A model generated the notes under the pieces. The model did not search any database, was not told where the DNA came from, and saw only the letters and a list, made by a program, of their open reading frames with translations. Made by a program: the position numbers and the translations under genes. Below, piece after piece: positions 30,311 through 42,217 of a stretch of 64,000 nucleotides of DNA (position 1 is the stretch's first letter; every line of letters starts with the position of its first letter). The stretch is from Argyresthia goedartella (Eukaryota; Arthropoda; Insecta; Lepidoptera; Argyresthiidae). The stretch is from the NCBI GenBank assembly GCA_949825045.1, contig OX463810.1, positions 39,070,201 to 39,134,200 on the forward strand. Direction: 5' to 3'.

Positions 30311-30856
30311 TGTTCAGGCTTCTCAGCACCTAATGACCTCGTAGGGGCCCATCAGCTACGAGGTAGCGTAACGATCAGTTGCCAAGAAGCGTGAACGTCG
30401 GCGATTCACCGAGCTGAAGTTAATTGGGGTCGATCTAACCTGGTCTGTGCTTCGGTCCCGTCAACCTCCTGTCTCTCTGCAAGGCCCGGGTGCACCCTAG
30501 GCTCTTCTTGGTAGACAGGTTCTTCAGCCAACCAGGTATGACTGGCGGGCCAGCTTCAATGAGCACAGTGTTCCAACACAGGTTATGTTACGTGGTAAAA
30601 ACAATCGGGCACGAAAATGCGAACTTTATCTGGTTCGAGAAACAATAACACACTCAGCTATATTAACAATCCTGAGGGAAACCCGAATACATTCCAGATG
30701 GCCTGCGATTTAATTTCAATACCCTAACCAAAACGCGTTTACATTGCGAGGGCTTTCGTCCGTCAGTTGTCAAAAAACTGCTAGGTTGGCAGCTAACGTC
30801 AAATTCAAAATGGCCGTTCAGAAACCATCGATCGAATATCGATTTGGAATCGAACA
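30311..30856 (-). repeat. 3' LTR of BEL element 2
   Basis: 546 bp, TGTTCAGGCTTCTC to GGAATCGAACA on the plus strand. It includes a roughly 40-bp segment (TCCAACACAGGTTATG...) absent from the LTRs of element 1. Confidence 0.92.
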
Positions 30857-30888
30857 ATCACCCGCCCGGACAGGCACCCACCTGTCCC

Positions 30889-31308
30889 CTAATCTACGGG
30901 CAGCCGAGACAACGTTGCTACCGCTCGTTTTAGAACCGAGCCTCCTACTAGAACCTCTGCAGACCGGGGGGTCCCGTCCTTGCCAGGGAACAAGTTAACA
31001 ATGCGCCCCCTGCGCCAACGTAGTGGCGGTAGGTTAGCATCCTTAACCAGAACGAGGTCACCAACACTAGGGGGGCTAGTTTTGTCAGTCCACTTAAGGC
31101 GCTGTTGTAAGATATGCAGATACTCGAGCGACCAACGCTTCCAGAAATTCTGAGTAAACTGCTGCAACATCTGATACCTTGACAACCGATACAATTTCAC
31201 TCCCTCGAAGGGGTGCTCGGGCAACGCGTTAAGTGGCTGTCCTATCAAGAAATGGCCTGGGGTCAGAGCCTCCAGGTCATTTGGATCCGAGCTGAGCGGA
31301 CACAACGG
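30889..31308 (-). pseudogene. BEL pol C-terminal domain of element 2, separated by a TGA
   Basis: It reads [34 protein letters not shown] and then the DUF5641-like tail to SRLPVD, the same end as in element 1. It is in frame with the integrase frame upstream but cut off by TGA at 31,309-31,311, where element 1 has an arginine codon (CGA), a C-to-T change at a CpG. There is no ATG for independent translation. Conversely this copy keeps the glutamine codon that is TAG in element 1. Confidence 0.85.
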
Positions 31309-33560
31309 TCACGAATTGAGAACGGCCTCGATCTTACAAAACAATGTCGCGAGCTCCTCAAAAGTCAGCGCGGTCTGACCTACTATACGCCCCAAGTGCG
31401 TCTTAGCTGACTTAACTACGGCCTCAAAAATCCCACCCCAGTGGGGGCAAATCGGTGTGCTGAAGGTCCACTGTATATCCCGACGGGAGAGGGCCGTTCC
31501 AATATCCACTTTATTTACATTCAAAAAGTTGACTATCTCTCGTAAGTATCGTTCCGCACCGATGTAGTTAGTGCCGTTATCAGAGCGGATCAAAGTTGGA
31601 AGTCCCCTTCGAGAAACAAACCTATCCAAACAAGCAATGAAAGCCTCTGTCGAGAGATCAGCAACGAGCTCGAGATGTACCGCCTTGGTGGATAAACAAA
31701 CAAACACACATAGGTACGCCTTGTATTGCCTAGCGGTACGCAATCGTGAACTCTTCACCATAAACGGTCCTGCAAAATCCGTACCAACACCTGAAAACGG
31801 TCTGACCTCATTCACACGATCAGGGGGCAAGTCCCCCATGAAAGGTTGCATCGAGGCAGCCTTAAGTCGATAACAAGGCATGCACCGAAACACGATGTTC
31901 CGTATGACACGGCGGGCAGATAAGATCCAAAACTCCCGCTGGAGCGTGGCCAACAACGCGTTACAGCCGGCATGCGCGTTTTTAATATGACGATCAGTCA
32001 CCAGCAATTCAACTAACTGTCCCCCCTTGGGGAGCAGAAGTGGGTGACGAGCCGAATACGACAGATTCGCATTGCGCAATCTTCCTCCTACCCGAAGTAA
32101 CCCGGTCGAATCAACAAAGGGGTTGAGACGCGCGACGGCTCCCTTCAATTTCGAACGTCCACTTCGTATAATCTCCAATTCTGCCCCAAACTTCGAGGAC
32201 TGTACCAACCGGACCAAATTCAATAGCGACTCGTTTCGCTCTGCCGGAGTCAGAATAGGGTTCAACGTTCGCTGATCGCGAGGAGTACGACAATTTCGAG
32301 CGAATCTCCTAATCCAAGTGGACACGTTTATCAACTTGTCAAGTGAGCTATACCGGTCCAGCAGAAACCCGGCGTCAGGGTCCTCAGCCTTCTGGGTAAC
32401 ATGCACGGCCGCTCTGGGGTCATGATCCGAAGATACTACTACATTGCTGTGGGGCCAGTCCGATTCTCTCTTGGCAAGCCAGGGTGGTCCCCACCACAAA
32501 TGGTGTCTAACGAGTTCAGGATCCTGACATCCCCTGGATGCACAATCAGACGGGTTCAATTCTCCTGGTACATGTCTCAAGGTCAGTGGGACCTCAGACG
32601 ACACAATCTGGGAGACACCGTTCGCAACAAAAACCTCTAAGTTATGGACCGAAGCCTTCAGCCAGCACAAAACAATCTGGCTGTCCGTCCAAGCGTACAC
32701 CGTATCCTCCAAAACCACTGACCCACGCAACACTGTTAGAGTGTGATTCAAAAGTTTGGTCAAAAGAGCAGCCCCGGACAGTTCCAGTTTTGGAATCGTC
32801 ATCCTTGTCCGAATAGGCGCTACCTTGCTTTTTGCCAAAACCAAACGCACGTCGACCTCCCCGGTGGAGGTGACGGTTCGCAAATAAACCGCTGCCGCAA
32901 ACCCTCGTTCAGAGGCATCACAAAACCCGTGAAGGGTTGCTCTGTAATCCTCAGCAGGGACCAATTTCCTCGGCAGCGATACATTATTTATGTCCGATAG
33001 CGAGGTGAACATTCGCGTCCAATCAGTCAACAAATCACCTGAGAGGTGGGTGTCCCAGGTCAACTGAGCCGCCCATAGCCTTTGCATAAAACATTTGAGA
33101 GCAAAGGTGACTGGAGAAATCCATCCATTCGGGTCGAACGTTCTCGCAATCGTTGACAGTACTGACCGCTTCGTCCAGGCCTTCGGTGTTTCTAAAACCA
33201 CCCGATAGGTAAACTCATCATGGACGGGCCGGTACTGAATTCCAAGTACTGACAACATATTAGGGTTATCAGGATTCTCAAAAACGTGCGGGTCTTGTTG
33301 AAACTCATCTGGGAGACCAGCCATCAACTTAGGGGAGTTGGACATCCACTTACGTAGTTCATAGCCGCCTCGTTCCAGCAATTGAATGAGCTCGTCACGT
33401 CGGTCCAGAGCTTCCTCTACACTGGCTGCCCCTGTGCAGACGTCATCGACGTACAAATCTTGCTCCAGGATAGCGGCGGCTCTAGGATAGCTCACACGGT
33501 CACGCGACGCCAACTCCCGCAGGGTACGCATCGCCAAATACGGGCTAGACCGTAACCCTG
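31309..33560 (-). pseudogene. pol: BEL pol: reverse transcriptase end, RNase H and integrase
   Basis: A 742-codon open stretch. In order: PYLAMRTLRELA and the catalytic YVDD (EQDLYVDDVCTG) of reverse transcriptase; a Pao/peptidase A17 connecting region (AWTKRSVLSTIARTFDPNGW); RNase H (HGFCDASERGFAAAVYL, YAWTDSQIVLCWL); integrase zinc finger (HIKNAHAGC and CMPCYR); integrase core with aspartates in VGTDFAGPF and [12 protein letters not shown] and the glutamate in GGIFEAVV. It stops at TGA 31,309-31,311. The start is an artefact of a lesion between 33,538 and 33,563 that disrupts the reverse transcriptase sequence just before PYLAMRTL and shifts the frame. This is the best preserved enzyme part in the window. 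Confidence 0.9.
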
Positions 33561-34787
33561 TTAGCTAGGCGTGTTCGTGTTTAACTCATAGACCTTGACT
33601 GGCTCGGCCGTGGACTCACGCCAAAGTATCAACTGATACCTTCTGTCAGCCGGATGATTAACCGTTTGCCTAAACATCATCCGAATGTCTGCGACAAATA
33701 CAATCTGGTGCCTCCGAAAGCTCGTGAGAATATCCGAAATATCACGACTCAACTTGGGTCCCGAATGTAGACACTGATTCAGGGACATCCCGTTCGAGGT
33801 AGGTGCTGACCCATCAAAAACAACTCGAATCTTGCCGGTAGGGGTTCGTAGGACGGCATGGTGTGGAAGGAAACAATGATCCTCAGATCTCCAGTCCACA
33901 CCCGATACCGACATGTGTCCTAACGACTCATACTCCCTCATGAAATCAACATATTTTTGTTTAAATACGGCGTCCCTTGTCATCCTACGCTCCATCGACA
34001 TCAATCTCGTCTCAGCCATCTTCCTAGATTCTCCTAGTGGCGGTCGATCGGCCCTGAAAGGCAGTCGAGTTACAAAACGACCAGAACGAAGGCGACCAGT
34101 ACTATTCTGGTAAAACAACTCGCACTCTTCTTCGTCTGCGTCGACTCGACGAACGGTGGGAGGTTCCTCTATCTCCCAGAAACGTTGGATAACATCTGAC
34201 AACGCTGAGCCAATAAGTATGCCATCTGACTCGGCAGGCCTAACCATTGGCAATGCCGGACCCATGATCACGTGACCAAACTTAGTATCCACAGCAATCA
34301 ACCCGTCCGGCTGAAGAACTCGCCGATCCGACAACAGAAACCTACCCAGAACGTCTGCTCCCAGTAGCAGGTCGACCGGGGCTGGAGTGTCAAAATCGGG
34401 ATCCGCCAACTTGAGTCCTGATGTCAGGAATCGAACGGCCGGAATCAACTTCACCAAGGGGTGTCTGCCCATGACATGCGTCATTACTAAAGCTTGCACG
34501 GATGTTTTTGTCAAAATGTCATAACGTGGAGAGAACGTGATCACCGATTGACCAACTACATTCGTAACCGTAACATTCCCCACGCCCCGTATTGATTTAT
34601 TGTACCTATTTACCTTGAGGCCCAACCATTTTGCTAAATCATTCGATACAATGCAGCCCTGAGCTCCAGAATCTAATAGGGCGCGAACGTATGTTGGGTT
34701 GCCCGCCAAATCCCAAACAAGCACAGAGGCGATCGGTAACACCACCGTCTCCGGTTGGGGGGCAACAAATTGTTGGACCGCAAATTC
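33561..34787 (-). pseudogene. pol: BEL pol: protease and first half of reverse transcriptase
   Basis: It continues in the gag frame after the TAG at 34,788-34,790. The aspartic protease active site is ALLDSGAQGCIV and the flap region is LLLGADVLGRFL. Reverse transcriptase begins with FLPHHAVLRTPTGKIRVVFD, NGMSLNQCLHSGP, and VFVADIRMMFRQ, which has the first catalytic aspartate. The frame ends at 33,561 shortly after EPVKVYELNTN, inside the palm and before YVDD. The sequence between 33,563 and 33,540 appears locally scrambled compared with what the family needs there. No functional polymerase can come from this copy. Confidence 0.88.
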
Positions 34788-36490
34788 CTAGCGAGGGCCC
34801 CCGGGGCCCCACTGTGCCTGTAACCGATCAGGTATGCAGCTATACGCCAGAGGGTTCCATTGTTCAAATGGCCCACGCGCCGGTTCCATTCCCAACCTAC
34901 GATTCCCCGTAAAGGGGGGTGGGCGTGAATTCAACCGTGGCCGCTCCATGAGCGGGGGGGACATCACATGTGACCGACGAGGACGAGGCGACGAGCGGGG
35001 CGACAACTGAGGTGGCGTCCGAACCGCACCCGCATAGCTCGAAGGTGTCCCATGACACCCGCCCGTTACGGCCTGCTCAACACACCCAATGTCCCGCTGG
35101 GTCGGATGCTGAGTCGCAACCGAAAACTCAGGGCCCCCTGAGTGCGGCCCTGCACCCTGGTACTGCCCTGTGCACGTGGGGACGTTGGCCCCTGAGTTGC
35201 GCTCCGAGTCGCAAACGAATTCTCAGGGCCCCATGCCGTGTCACCCTGGGTACGGCCCTGTGGAGGCTGTTGGCCGGACCGGTTCATGCACAACAGATTG
35301 TTGTGGGGCCCACCACAATATCCGCACATTTGTGTGCGCGTGCAGTCCCTAGCCATGTGTGGCCCGAGGCATAGGAAACACCAGCTCCGCTGCTTGGCCA
35401 TCCGGCGCCGTCCCTGAACCCTAAGTTCCCCGAACTTATTGCAATTGGCCACAGCATGGCCAATCTGCCTACAACATGGGCAGGTCTCACCATGTGGGGT
35501 CAATTCACTCACAGTCCCATACGACTGCCGGTTGGTGCGGTCCTTCCTCGTCGGAGGGCCCCTACTCACAGCGCTCCCGGCAGCTCTCTGTGGCTCCGAA
35601 GGATGGGTGACCGTCAACCCCAAATTCTCTGCCCGTTGAGCCTCCTCTTCCAAGAATCCGACCAAGTCGGAGAAGGCGGGCAGGTCCTCGGCCGACCTCC
35701 CGTGAGACTGTTCGAAACGAGTCTGCACGTCAGCGGGTAGGCGGGAAAGTACAATGTACAACAGTAGGTACGACCATTCACCAACCGGAAGTCCAAGATT
35801 CTCTAGAGCCTTGGTGACGGACAACAATGGGTTCAAAACCTCCGTCTGTATGGCCCCGACCTTGTTCACAACCGGGATACTAAACAAACGGTTCAGTTGG
35901 GCATCGGCCAACCTCCGTTTGTTATGGTAACGTCTGACCAACAATTGCCTGGCCGTTTCATAGTTACCCTCCGTAACTGTCAAATGAGCGACCAGCTCCC
36001 TAGGCTCACCCCTCAATGCTGCCACCAGCTGAGCCATCTTGACAGACTTGGTAATGTCCGATCGCATGTGCACCAAACTGTCGAACAGATTGATGAAGCT
36101 CATCCATTCACCGGACACGCCGTCAAAAGTAGGCATAGTTATGGCAGGTAACCTGGACCCCGATCCCTGAAGCGGCAGAGGTGCTTCAATGTCACCACCA
36201 TGGCTGGACTCGCGCTGTCTACGTATGTCCGCAGCCTTCTGCGTGATAGCAGCTGCCATCTCCATACATTGGCCGACATCCCCTATCAACCGTGACAGCC
36301 TGTCAGGTGCGCAACCATCAACTGATTCCGCCTGCGCGGACAATTCGAGCACCCTATTGTAACGTTCCTTAACGTCCATAGACCGCTCCAATACCACATC
36401 ATGCCTATCTAAACGGTCTATCAGACCGTGTGCGGAGGAAAACCATCTGAGTTCCTTAGAAACACCCTTCTGGATTTCAGATAACGACAT
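34788..36490 (-). pseudogene. gag: BEL gag of element 2, frameshifted in the repeat region
   Basis: ATG at 36,490, the same N-terminus as gag of element 1, including the DUF1759-like region and three zinc knuckles (CPCCRQIGHAVANC, CFLCLGPHMARDC, CGYCGGPHNNLLC). After the first QGRTQG unit the frame shifts and ends at 35,066. The rest of gag (RPRRSHVMSPPLMERPRLN, ending QWGPGGPR) is open at 35,006-34,788 and ends at the same TAG as element 1. The 36-residue units present three times in element 1 are almost all missing. The plus-strand junction CTCAGGGCCCCCTGAGTGCG near 35,129-35,150 marks the deletion. Confidence 0.87.
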
Positions 36491-37020
36491 GATCGGAACG
36501 ATACTTACTCACAATTTGCAGTAACTCAATTTTATTGGACCCTCCAGTCTACAACCCAAACGAGGGAACCCTAAACCACAACTTAAACAATGTTGTTTTC
36601 CTTAAACAATAGGAACCGAGTTTTATATCTATATAAATTCTGTAAATACAATTTAGTTTCCCTTTATCATTATAACACACACAGATAGTCAATATTAGTT
36701 CAAGTTATAAATTGCTATAAACTGAAAACAATGTAATAGCCTGCTATCAATAGATGTAACTACCTATGTTAACCAAAACATTCATTCAATAGCATTACTA
36801 GACCACTAATAGATTGACTAACTGGTAATTCAATGCAATTTTCAATTCAATATCTGTCTATCTACTACCAGCAATAGAACTATAGCTTACAATACTACCA
36901 ATCTATGTGGATATAGGAACAACAACCAAGTTACCTAATAACCGCCTATACCTACAGATTGATAGTCCCAAATCGTGCCTTCCTGGAGCCCTTGACGGCT
37001 GCAAATCTCAGGAAGCCACG
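36491..37020 (-). other. 5' untranslated leader of BEL element 2
   Basis: AT-rich, non-coding. Similar to the leader of element 1 next to gag, and increasingly different toward the LTR, including an insertion near 36,735-36,770. Confidence 0.7.
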
Positions 37021-37032
37021 CTCTAGCTACCA
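37021..37032 (-). promoter_or_regulatory. Primer binding site of BEL element 2
   Basis: TGGTAGCTAGAG on the minus strand, four bases inside the 5' LTR. Same position as in element 1. Relative to TGGTAGCAGAG it has an extra T where element 1 has an extra A. Confidence 0.55.
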
Positions 37033-37036
37033 AAAT

Positions 37037-37582
37037 TGTTCAGGCTTCTCAGCACCTAATGACCTCGTAGGGGCCCATCAGCTACGAGGTAGCGTAACGA
37101 TCAGTTGCCAAGAAGCGTGAACGTCGGCGATTCACCTAGCTGAAGTTAATTGGGGTCGATCTAACCTGGTCTGTGCTTCGGTCCCGTCAATCTCCTGTCT
37201 CTCTGCAAGGCCCGGGTGCACCCTAGGCTCTTCTTGGTAGACAGGTTCTTCAGCCAACCAGGTATGACTGGCGGGCCAGCTTCAATGAGCACAGTGTTCC
37301 AACACAGGTTATGTTACGTGGTAAAAACAATCGGGCACGAAAATGCGAACTTTATCTGGTTCGAGAAACAATAACACACTCAGCTATATTAACAATCCTG
37401 AGGGAAACCCGAATACATTCCAGATGGCCTGCGATTTAATTTCAATACCCTTACCAAAACGCGTTTACATTGCGAGGGCTTTCGTCCGTCAGTTGTCAAA
37501 AAACTGCTAGGTTGGCAGCTAACGTCAAATTCAAAATGGCCGTTCAGAAACCATCGATCGAATATCGATTTGGAATCGAACA
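37037..37582 (-). repeat. 5' LTR of BEL element 2
   Basis: 546 bp, matching 30,311-30,856 except at three places seen by eye (ACCTAGCTG/ACCGAGCTG, CAATCTCC/CAACCTCC, CCCTTACC/CCCTAACC). Confidence 0.92.
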
Positions 37583-37700
37583 TACGCAATAGCATATAAT
37601 GAAGAGGTTAATCGAGTGACTCTGGTTGGTAATGTTGTACTAAGCCAACAGGGGCTCCATTCTAGTACATAATTAAGGTTCAGTAAGGCTTGTATTTAAT

Positions 37701-37940
37701 CGCACATCAAAAATACTGATTTGCACAGTAAAAATGGATCTGCAATATAAAAAAATATGTTTTGAATATTTTATAAGTACTCAAGTTTATTTTTTAAGTA
37801 TTTTTTGTTGCTCTTGCATGTTCAACCTAACACCAAGGATAAAGGGGCTTCGCTTCGCTCACCCTCTTTACCTTTCACCTAAGCTACCGCAGCATTTTGC
37901 ACTGATATTTGCTGTGAAAATCAGTATTTTTGATGTGCAG
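37701..37940 (+). mobile_element. Complete 240-bp MITE with TTTAAT target duplication
   Basis: TTTAAT occurs directly outside both ends (37,695-37,700 and 37,941-37,946). The ends are inverted repeats, CGCACATCAAAAATACTGAT on the left and the matching AATCAGTATTTTTGATGTGC on the right. The centre holds GTTCAACCTAACACCAAGG, CGCTTCGCTCACCC and TTTACCTTTCACCTAAGC, shared with copies at about 5000-5225 and 55,915-56,075. A 6-bp duplication is not typical of Tc1/mariner; I leave the superfamily open. Confidence 0.85.
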
Positions 37941-37946
37941 TTTAAT

Positions 37947-39572
37947 GTTTCCCGTTCAGTAATAATTAATAGGTACCTAAAGTTGACCGTCGTGATCGGG
38001 CTGTAACTGAACCGTCATGGTCTACCGGAATAAGGTCTGGCCGGTGTAACAAAGCTTGTCTTGTCTTGTGTGTCTTTTATTCGAATGAAAACATTTTGGG
38101 ATTCAAGCAATAAAGCGCGAGTGAGTTTAGCCGCCATTACGTGCTGAGGAAAAATGGTTCCTGCATTTTTAACACAATCACAATATTTCATGAAAATAAT
38201 GAACCGACTCACGGCAATTTCGTACCCTCACAATTTCCCGCTTGGCAAAGGATTTTCATAAAGATTTGTTCCAACTCATGAGGACTAACGAACTGGATTT
38301 AGCTAAAATGCAAATACATGTAATCTTTCTTCCGACCTTATTTTTGGATGACTGTAATTTGAATAGATTAGACTTTTACATGGATTTGTTATTTTACTTT
38401 GTATCTTTATAAGAAGTTTCTTCCTTCGTCATACCCAGAACATTGTGAGCAGGTTTTAAAGGGATATTTTGTTTCTCTACCTCAATCATCCGAGTAAAGA
38501 GCTGAAAACCTTCACACTGTTCAAACACACCAATAATTTCTATCAAATAAAAAATCTAACTATTCATAGATTATCATTCTTAGCTTCTTAGGATAGCGTA
38601 CTTTTACACAAAAATGGAGTATTGAATAAATGGCTGAAAATGGGCACAGTTTTTCCTCTGCCACCCCGTAAGGCAAAAATTGTGCCCACTGTGTGTGTGT
38701 GTGTAAAAAAAAAACTTCTTTTTATTACAAGCGGCTGACGACGCTTCAACCACAATAGGACATTTTAAGTCGGGGCTTAAAGAATCACGTCCGCAAACGA
38801 GATGAATTCTCTGAATAGATCACTGCAAGCGGAGTCACGCACTCCAGAACATTGCACTGTGATTAAATGCGGTTTGTACCAATGTGAATGCTTTCACACT
38901 AATGTCCTCATTTGCGCGACAAGTTAAATCAGACACCTCAGGTCAAATAACTTTTTATGGCGCAAGGGATCTGAGTTAAGTTGTCGTAACATGAAGATAT
39001 TTTTTGCGCTCTCAGACAAGTGCAAACCTTTTGTTTAAAATGTGTTTTTGAATTTCATTCAGAGTTGCATTATTTTCAGAGTTTCAGTTAGGAGCTGGCT
39101 TTGTACTCGGATATTAGTTATCTTGGCAGTTTCCTGGTAGTTTACAGACAATGTATTTTTTACCCAACAACGTACAAGACCCGTGATCCTTAAAAGTGAG
39201 GAGAGGATATACTATTTGGCTTAGAAAAAACTTTAAATCTATCTCAGAACTACCTATAACATTTTGTCTGTTCTAGAACATTAGATTACAGCCATTCCAA
39301 GTCTTAATACAGATACGTAATTTTCCCAGGCATTTTATAGGAAGTCTTTAAAACAATAAAGTGTAGTAAACCGTGTTTAGGGTACTATGTATTTTACGAG
39401 CACTTAGTCCAGTCTTAGATAGCGTAAACTGTAAAAGAAACTTGCAATGGAAGCTTTAAAGGAAGATGCAAGGATTCAATAGTTATCTATACCTTAGAAA
39501 TTGTATTTAGAAAGCAAATGATATGCTTGTTGAATTGTAAATACATACATAGATTTATAGTAGTAGTCATTA
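37947..39572. other. No gene seen; one hairpin and a (TG)n run
   Basis: About 1.6 kb without a supported coding frame. GGGCACAGTTTTTCCTCTGC and GGCAAAAATTGTGCCC (38,642-38,688) form an imperfect stem, followed by a (TG)n tract at about 38,689-38,704 and an A run. This looks like the end of a worn retroelement. Confidence 0.4.
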
Positions 39573-39892
39573 TAATAGTAGTTTATGTGACTGATACATA
39601 ATGCCTAATTATGTGCAGTTACATACACTAATTTGTCTACACCCGTTCGACCGGCATTGTGGCATTGATTATTGCTCTGCACTTGTTTAGCTTGTTCAGT
39701 AGCACCAACTTCACAGAGATGTGAGGGGCGGCACGCCGGCGGGCGTCGTCATTCGAAATTTGAATATTGGTCATGATGTATCAATATTCAGATAATAAAT
39801 GAGTTTTTACCAAGTACTATATCATTATGCTGGTCGTAACGTGCGGTTTTTGGACGCAGTAAAGAGGATTTATGATACGTGTGTAGATAAAC
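39573..39892 (-). repeat. Dispersed repeat A/B, copy 2
   Basis: On the plus strand it runs from TAGTAGTTTATGTGACTGAT to GATACGTGTGTAGATAAAC, i.e. reversed relative to copy 1. The inner palindromic part of B (ACTCGAGAGT-containing) is missing. The central hairpin has different arms (TGAATATTG/CAATATTCA) from those of other copies. Confidence 0.75.
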
Positions 39893-40849
39893 AGTATTAT
39901 GAAGTAGTCTAGGACATATAAATTCTATATTCTCTAAGACAAAGGCAACGTCTTGATCTTAGCCCAGGGAACCAACGATTTCCAAGCCTGAATGAATCGG
40001 TGAAGCATAAAATTCTTCAGCATGTAACTGTCCTGAGATCCGGTCCCTATTAGAAAGATAGCAAGTTTGGCCCGAAAAGACAGTAATGAAGAACATTCCA
40101 GAGATGCCGAGCGCTCGGGAGACATTGCAGGTACGTTCTAAAACCATTTATTGGATTTCACTTGATACGTTGCCATAGTGCTCGCGCGAGCAAACGGTTG
40201 GTGCTTGTGATTTCATTAAGTTTTGGAACGTGACGGCAAAAAGTTTCTTGCATGTTTGGAATGCGGCTGTATTTTGTGGTGCTTGAGAACGTGCTGCTGT
40301 TATTACATTTCAGGAGAAGCAGTTTTTGAGGACAAATCGAATGTAACGCTACAAATCTAATTTATCAACCGGTATATTTTAACTATTTGCGAAACTCAAA
40401 ACTCCAAATATGCTGCATGCTGTTTTTATATCCCAATATTCAGCAGACTGTGATAACCACCTGCTAGCGTATACGCTTTTATGTTATGGGCGAGTGTAAC
40501 ACATGGTCAGCTGCCGGCATATTTGTGAGGTGCAATATGGAAAACCTGTGGCCTACGGGGTTACAGTAGCCAGTGGGCGTGGTGGGAATGATTCCAGAGG
40601 CTTGCTAAACTATAGTAATTTTCTAAAAAGGATTTGTAAATGAACCCATGATGACTGGACAAGAGTTGCTAGATTTCAAGATGTCAGTTTAGTTCGTTTG
40701 CTTGATGCACCCAGAAACGCACAGATTACAGTATGAAAAGGATGATGCTTGACGGGTGTCAGTCTTAGCGCCGGTTTCTGAATTGAGAAATTCACAAGTT
40801 AATATGTAAGTATCGTTCTGTCACGTTCTTTTTAGCGTTATCTGCTGAG
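39893..40849. other. No gene recognised
   Basis: Short frames on the minus strand (39,934-40,147) show no recognised motif. Nothing else supported. Confidence 0.3.
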
Positions 40850-42217
40850 ACAGAGCGATACTTACAAACCATCACCAGGAATACAAAACTTTAAAAAACC
40901 TCGTAAATACAAGTCTGTATGCTGAAAAAAAAAGCTTATTTTCAGCAACACATCAATACAAATACCAAAAACCCAAAACTGTTGTGGAAAAATCTTCGAG
41001 ACACATGTGTACCTAATTTCAAAAAGCCAAATGACTTGCCTGACAATTTCGCTGATCCCAATGACTTAATGACACATTTCATGAATATTCCCGGGAAAAA
41101 TGTTGTATCAATATCTGATCTTACCTTTTTCGAATATTATAGGTTTGGTCCCGAGATTTTTCGACTACATCCAGTGAATGAGAATGACATCAGCATAATC
41201 ATACTTAAAATTAACTCAAACGCTTGTGGTAGGGATAAAATCTCAATGGATATGTTTATAATGACGTTACCACAAACACTTAAAATAATTACTGACAATA
41301 TAAATAAATCCCTGACTTCCTCCACCTTTCCAGCGTCATGGAAGGCCTCAACTGTTCGACCAACACCCAAAATTAATAACCCCAAGTCAATATCTGATCT
41401 CCGACCTATAAGCATACTACCATATCTATCCAAAATTCTAGAAAAAAGCGTATATAATCAAGTCATTTCGTTTGCAGAGCTAAACGGTATTCTGCCAAAA
41501 CAGCAATCAGGTTTTAGAAAGAATCGTAGCACAACGACGGCTTTGCTTGATGTGGTTGATAATATACTTACCTCCCAAGACTCCGGCAACGGTACTCTTC
41601 TTGTTCTACTTGATTACTCAAGAGCCTTTGATTCTATCAATATGGACATGATGCTCTCAAAGTTGAGTTACTATGGTTTTGATTTGGATGCAATAAGATG
41701 GTTTGAAAGTTACCTTACCAACCGAAATCAACAGGTCGTTTTAAGAAATAGTGATGGTACAACCCAACTATCGGAAAATGTCACCACCAGTAGAGGTGTC
41801 CCTCAAGAATCCATACTAGGCCCACTGTTGTTCATACTGTATAGTGCAGACGTTTCTCGTTGTATCTCACACTGCAAATACCACATATACGCAGATGATT
41901 TGCAGTTATACATTGATGCAAACAACGAGACACTACCAGCAGCTGTTCGGGGCATAAATGCGGACCTAAAACAGATAGCATCCTGGTCTTCCAAAAACGC
42001 GTTGGTCCTAAATCCTACCAAATCAAAATACATGATACTGGGATCTAAACATCAAGTGGCAACTATTGGACAAATGAATCCACAAATCAAAATATCTGGA
42101 ATCCCTGTCGAACGGGTACATGAAGTACGAAACCTAGGTTTGATTATGGACGAGGAATTGCGTTTCGAGAAGCATATTCTTGAACTAGTCAGAAATTGCT
42201 TCTATAGACTCAATATA
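40850..42217 (+). pseudogene. LINE reverse transcriptase, first segment, split by a mariner
   Basis: The frame with ATG at 40,919 encodes a non-LTR reverse transcriptase. Fingers: NPKLLWKNLRD, DKISMDMF, WKASTVRPTPKINNPKSISD LRPISILPYLSKILEK. Palm: LPKQQSGFRKNRSTTTAL, LLDYSRAFDSI with the first catalytic aspartate, RGVPQESILGPLLF, and the catalytic YADD (IYADDLQLY). Then the thumb region NLGLIMDEELRFEKHI. In RGVPQESILGP the usual glycine is glutamate, a G-to-A change in a highly conserved residue. 5' truncated: no ORF1 or endonuclease. The frame is broken at 42,217 by the maT element and resumes at 43,531 in the same frame. Confidence 0.88.

Larger units (their letters stand above)
30311..37582 (-). 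mobile_element. BEL/Pao LTR retrotransposon, element 2, nearly full length but broken
   Basis: A 7,272-bp minus-strand element with 546-bp LTRs and a perfect TACGC duplication. Order from its 5' end: LTR (37,037-37,582), primer binding site, leader, gag (split), TAG, protease and reverse transcriptase, RNase H and integrase, C-terminal domain, 3' LTR. Three LTR differences were noted by eye, so it is a recent insertion. Its private lesions are a frameshift in the gag repeats (about 35,140), a scrambled stop/frameshift segment in reverse transcriptase (about 33,540-33,563) and a TGA in integrase (31,309-31,311). Coding parts closely resemble element 1, while its LTRs are clearly diverged from those of element 1. 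Confidence 0.93.

Noticed and set aside
38689..38720. (TG)n followed by A run as a promoter or boundary element
   Set aside because: Simple-sequence runs of this length are common in such DNA and probably mark the end of a worn retroelement.
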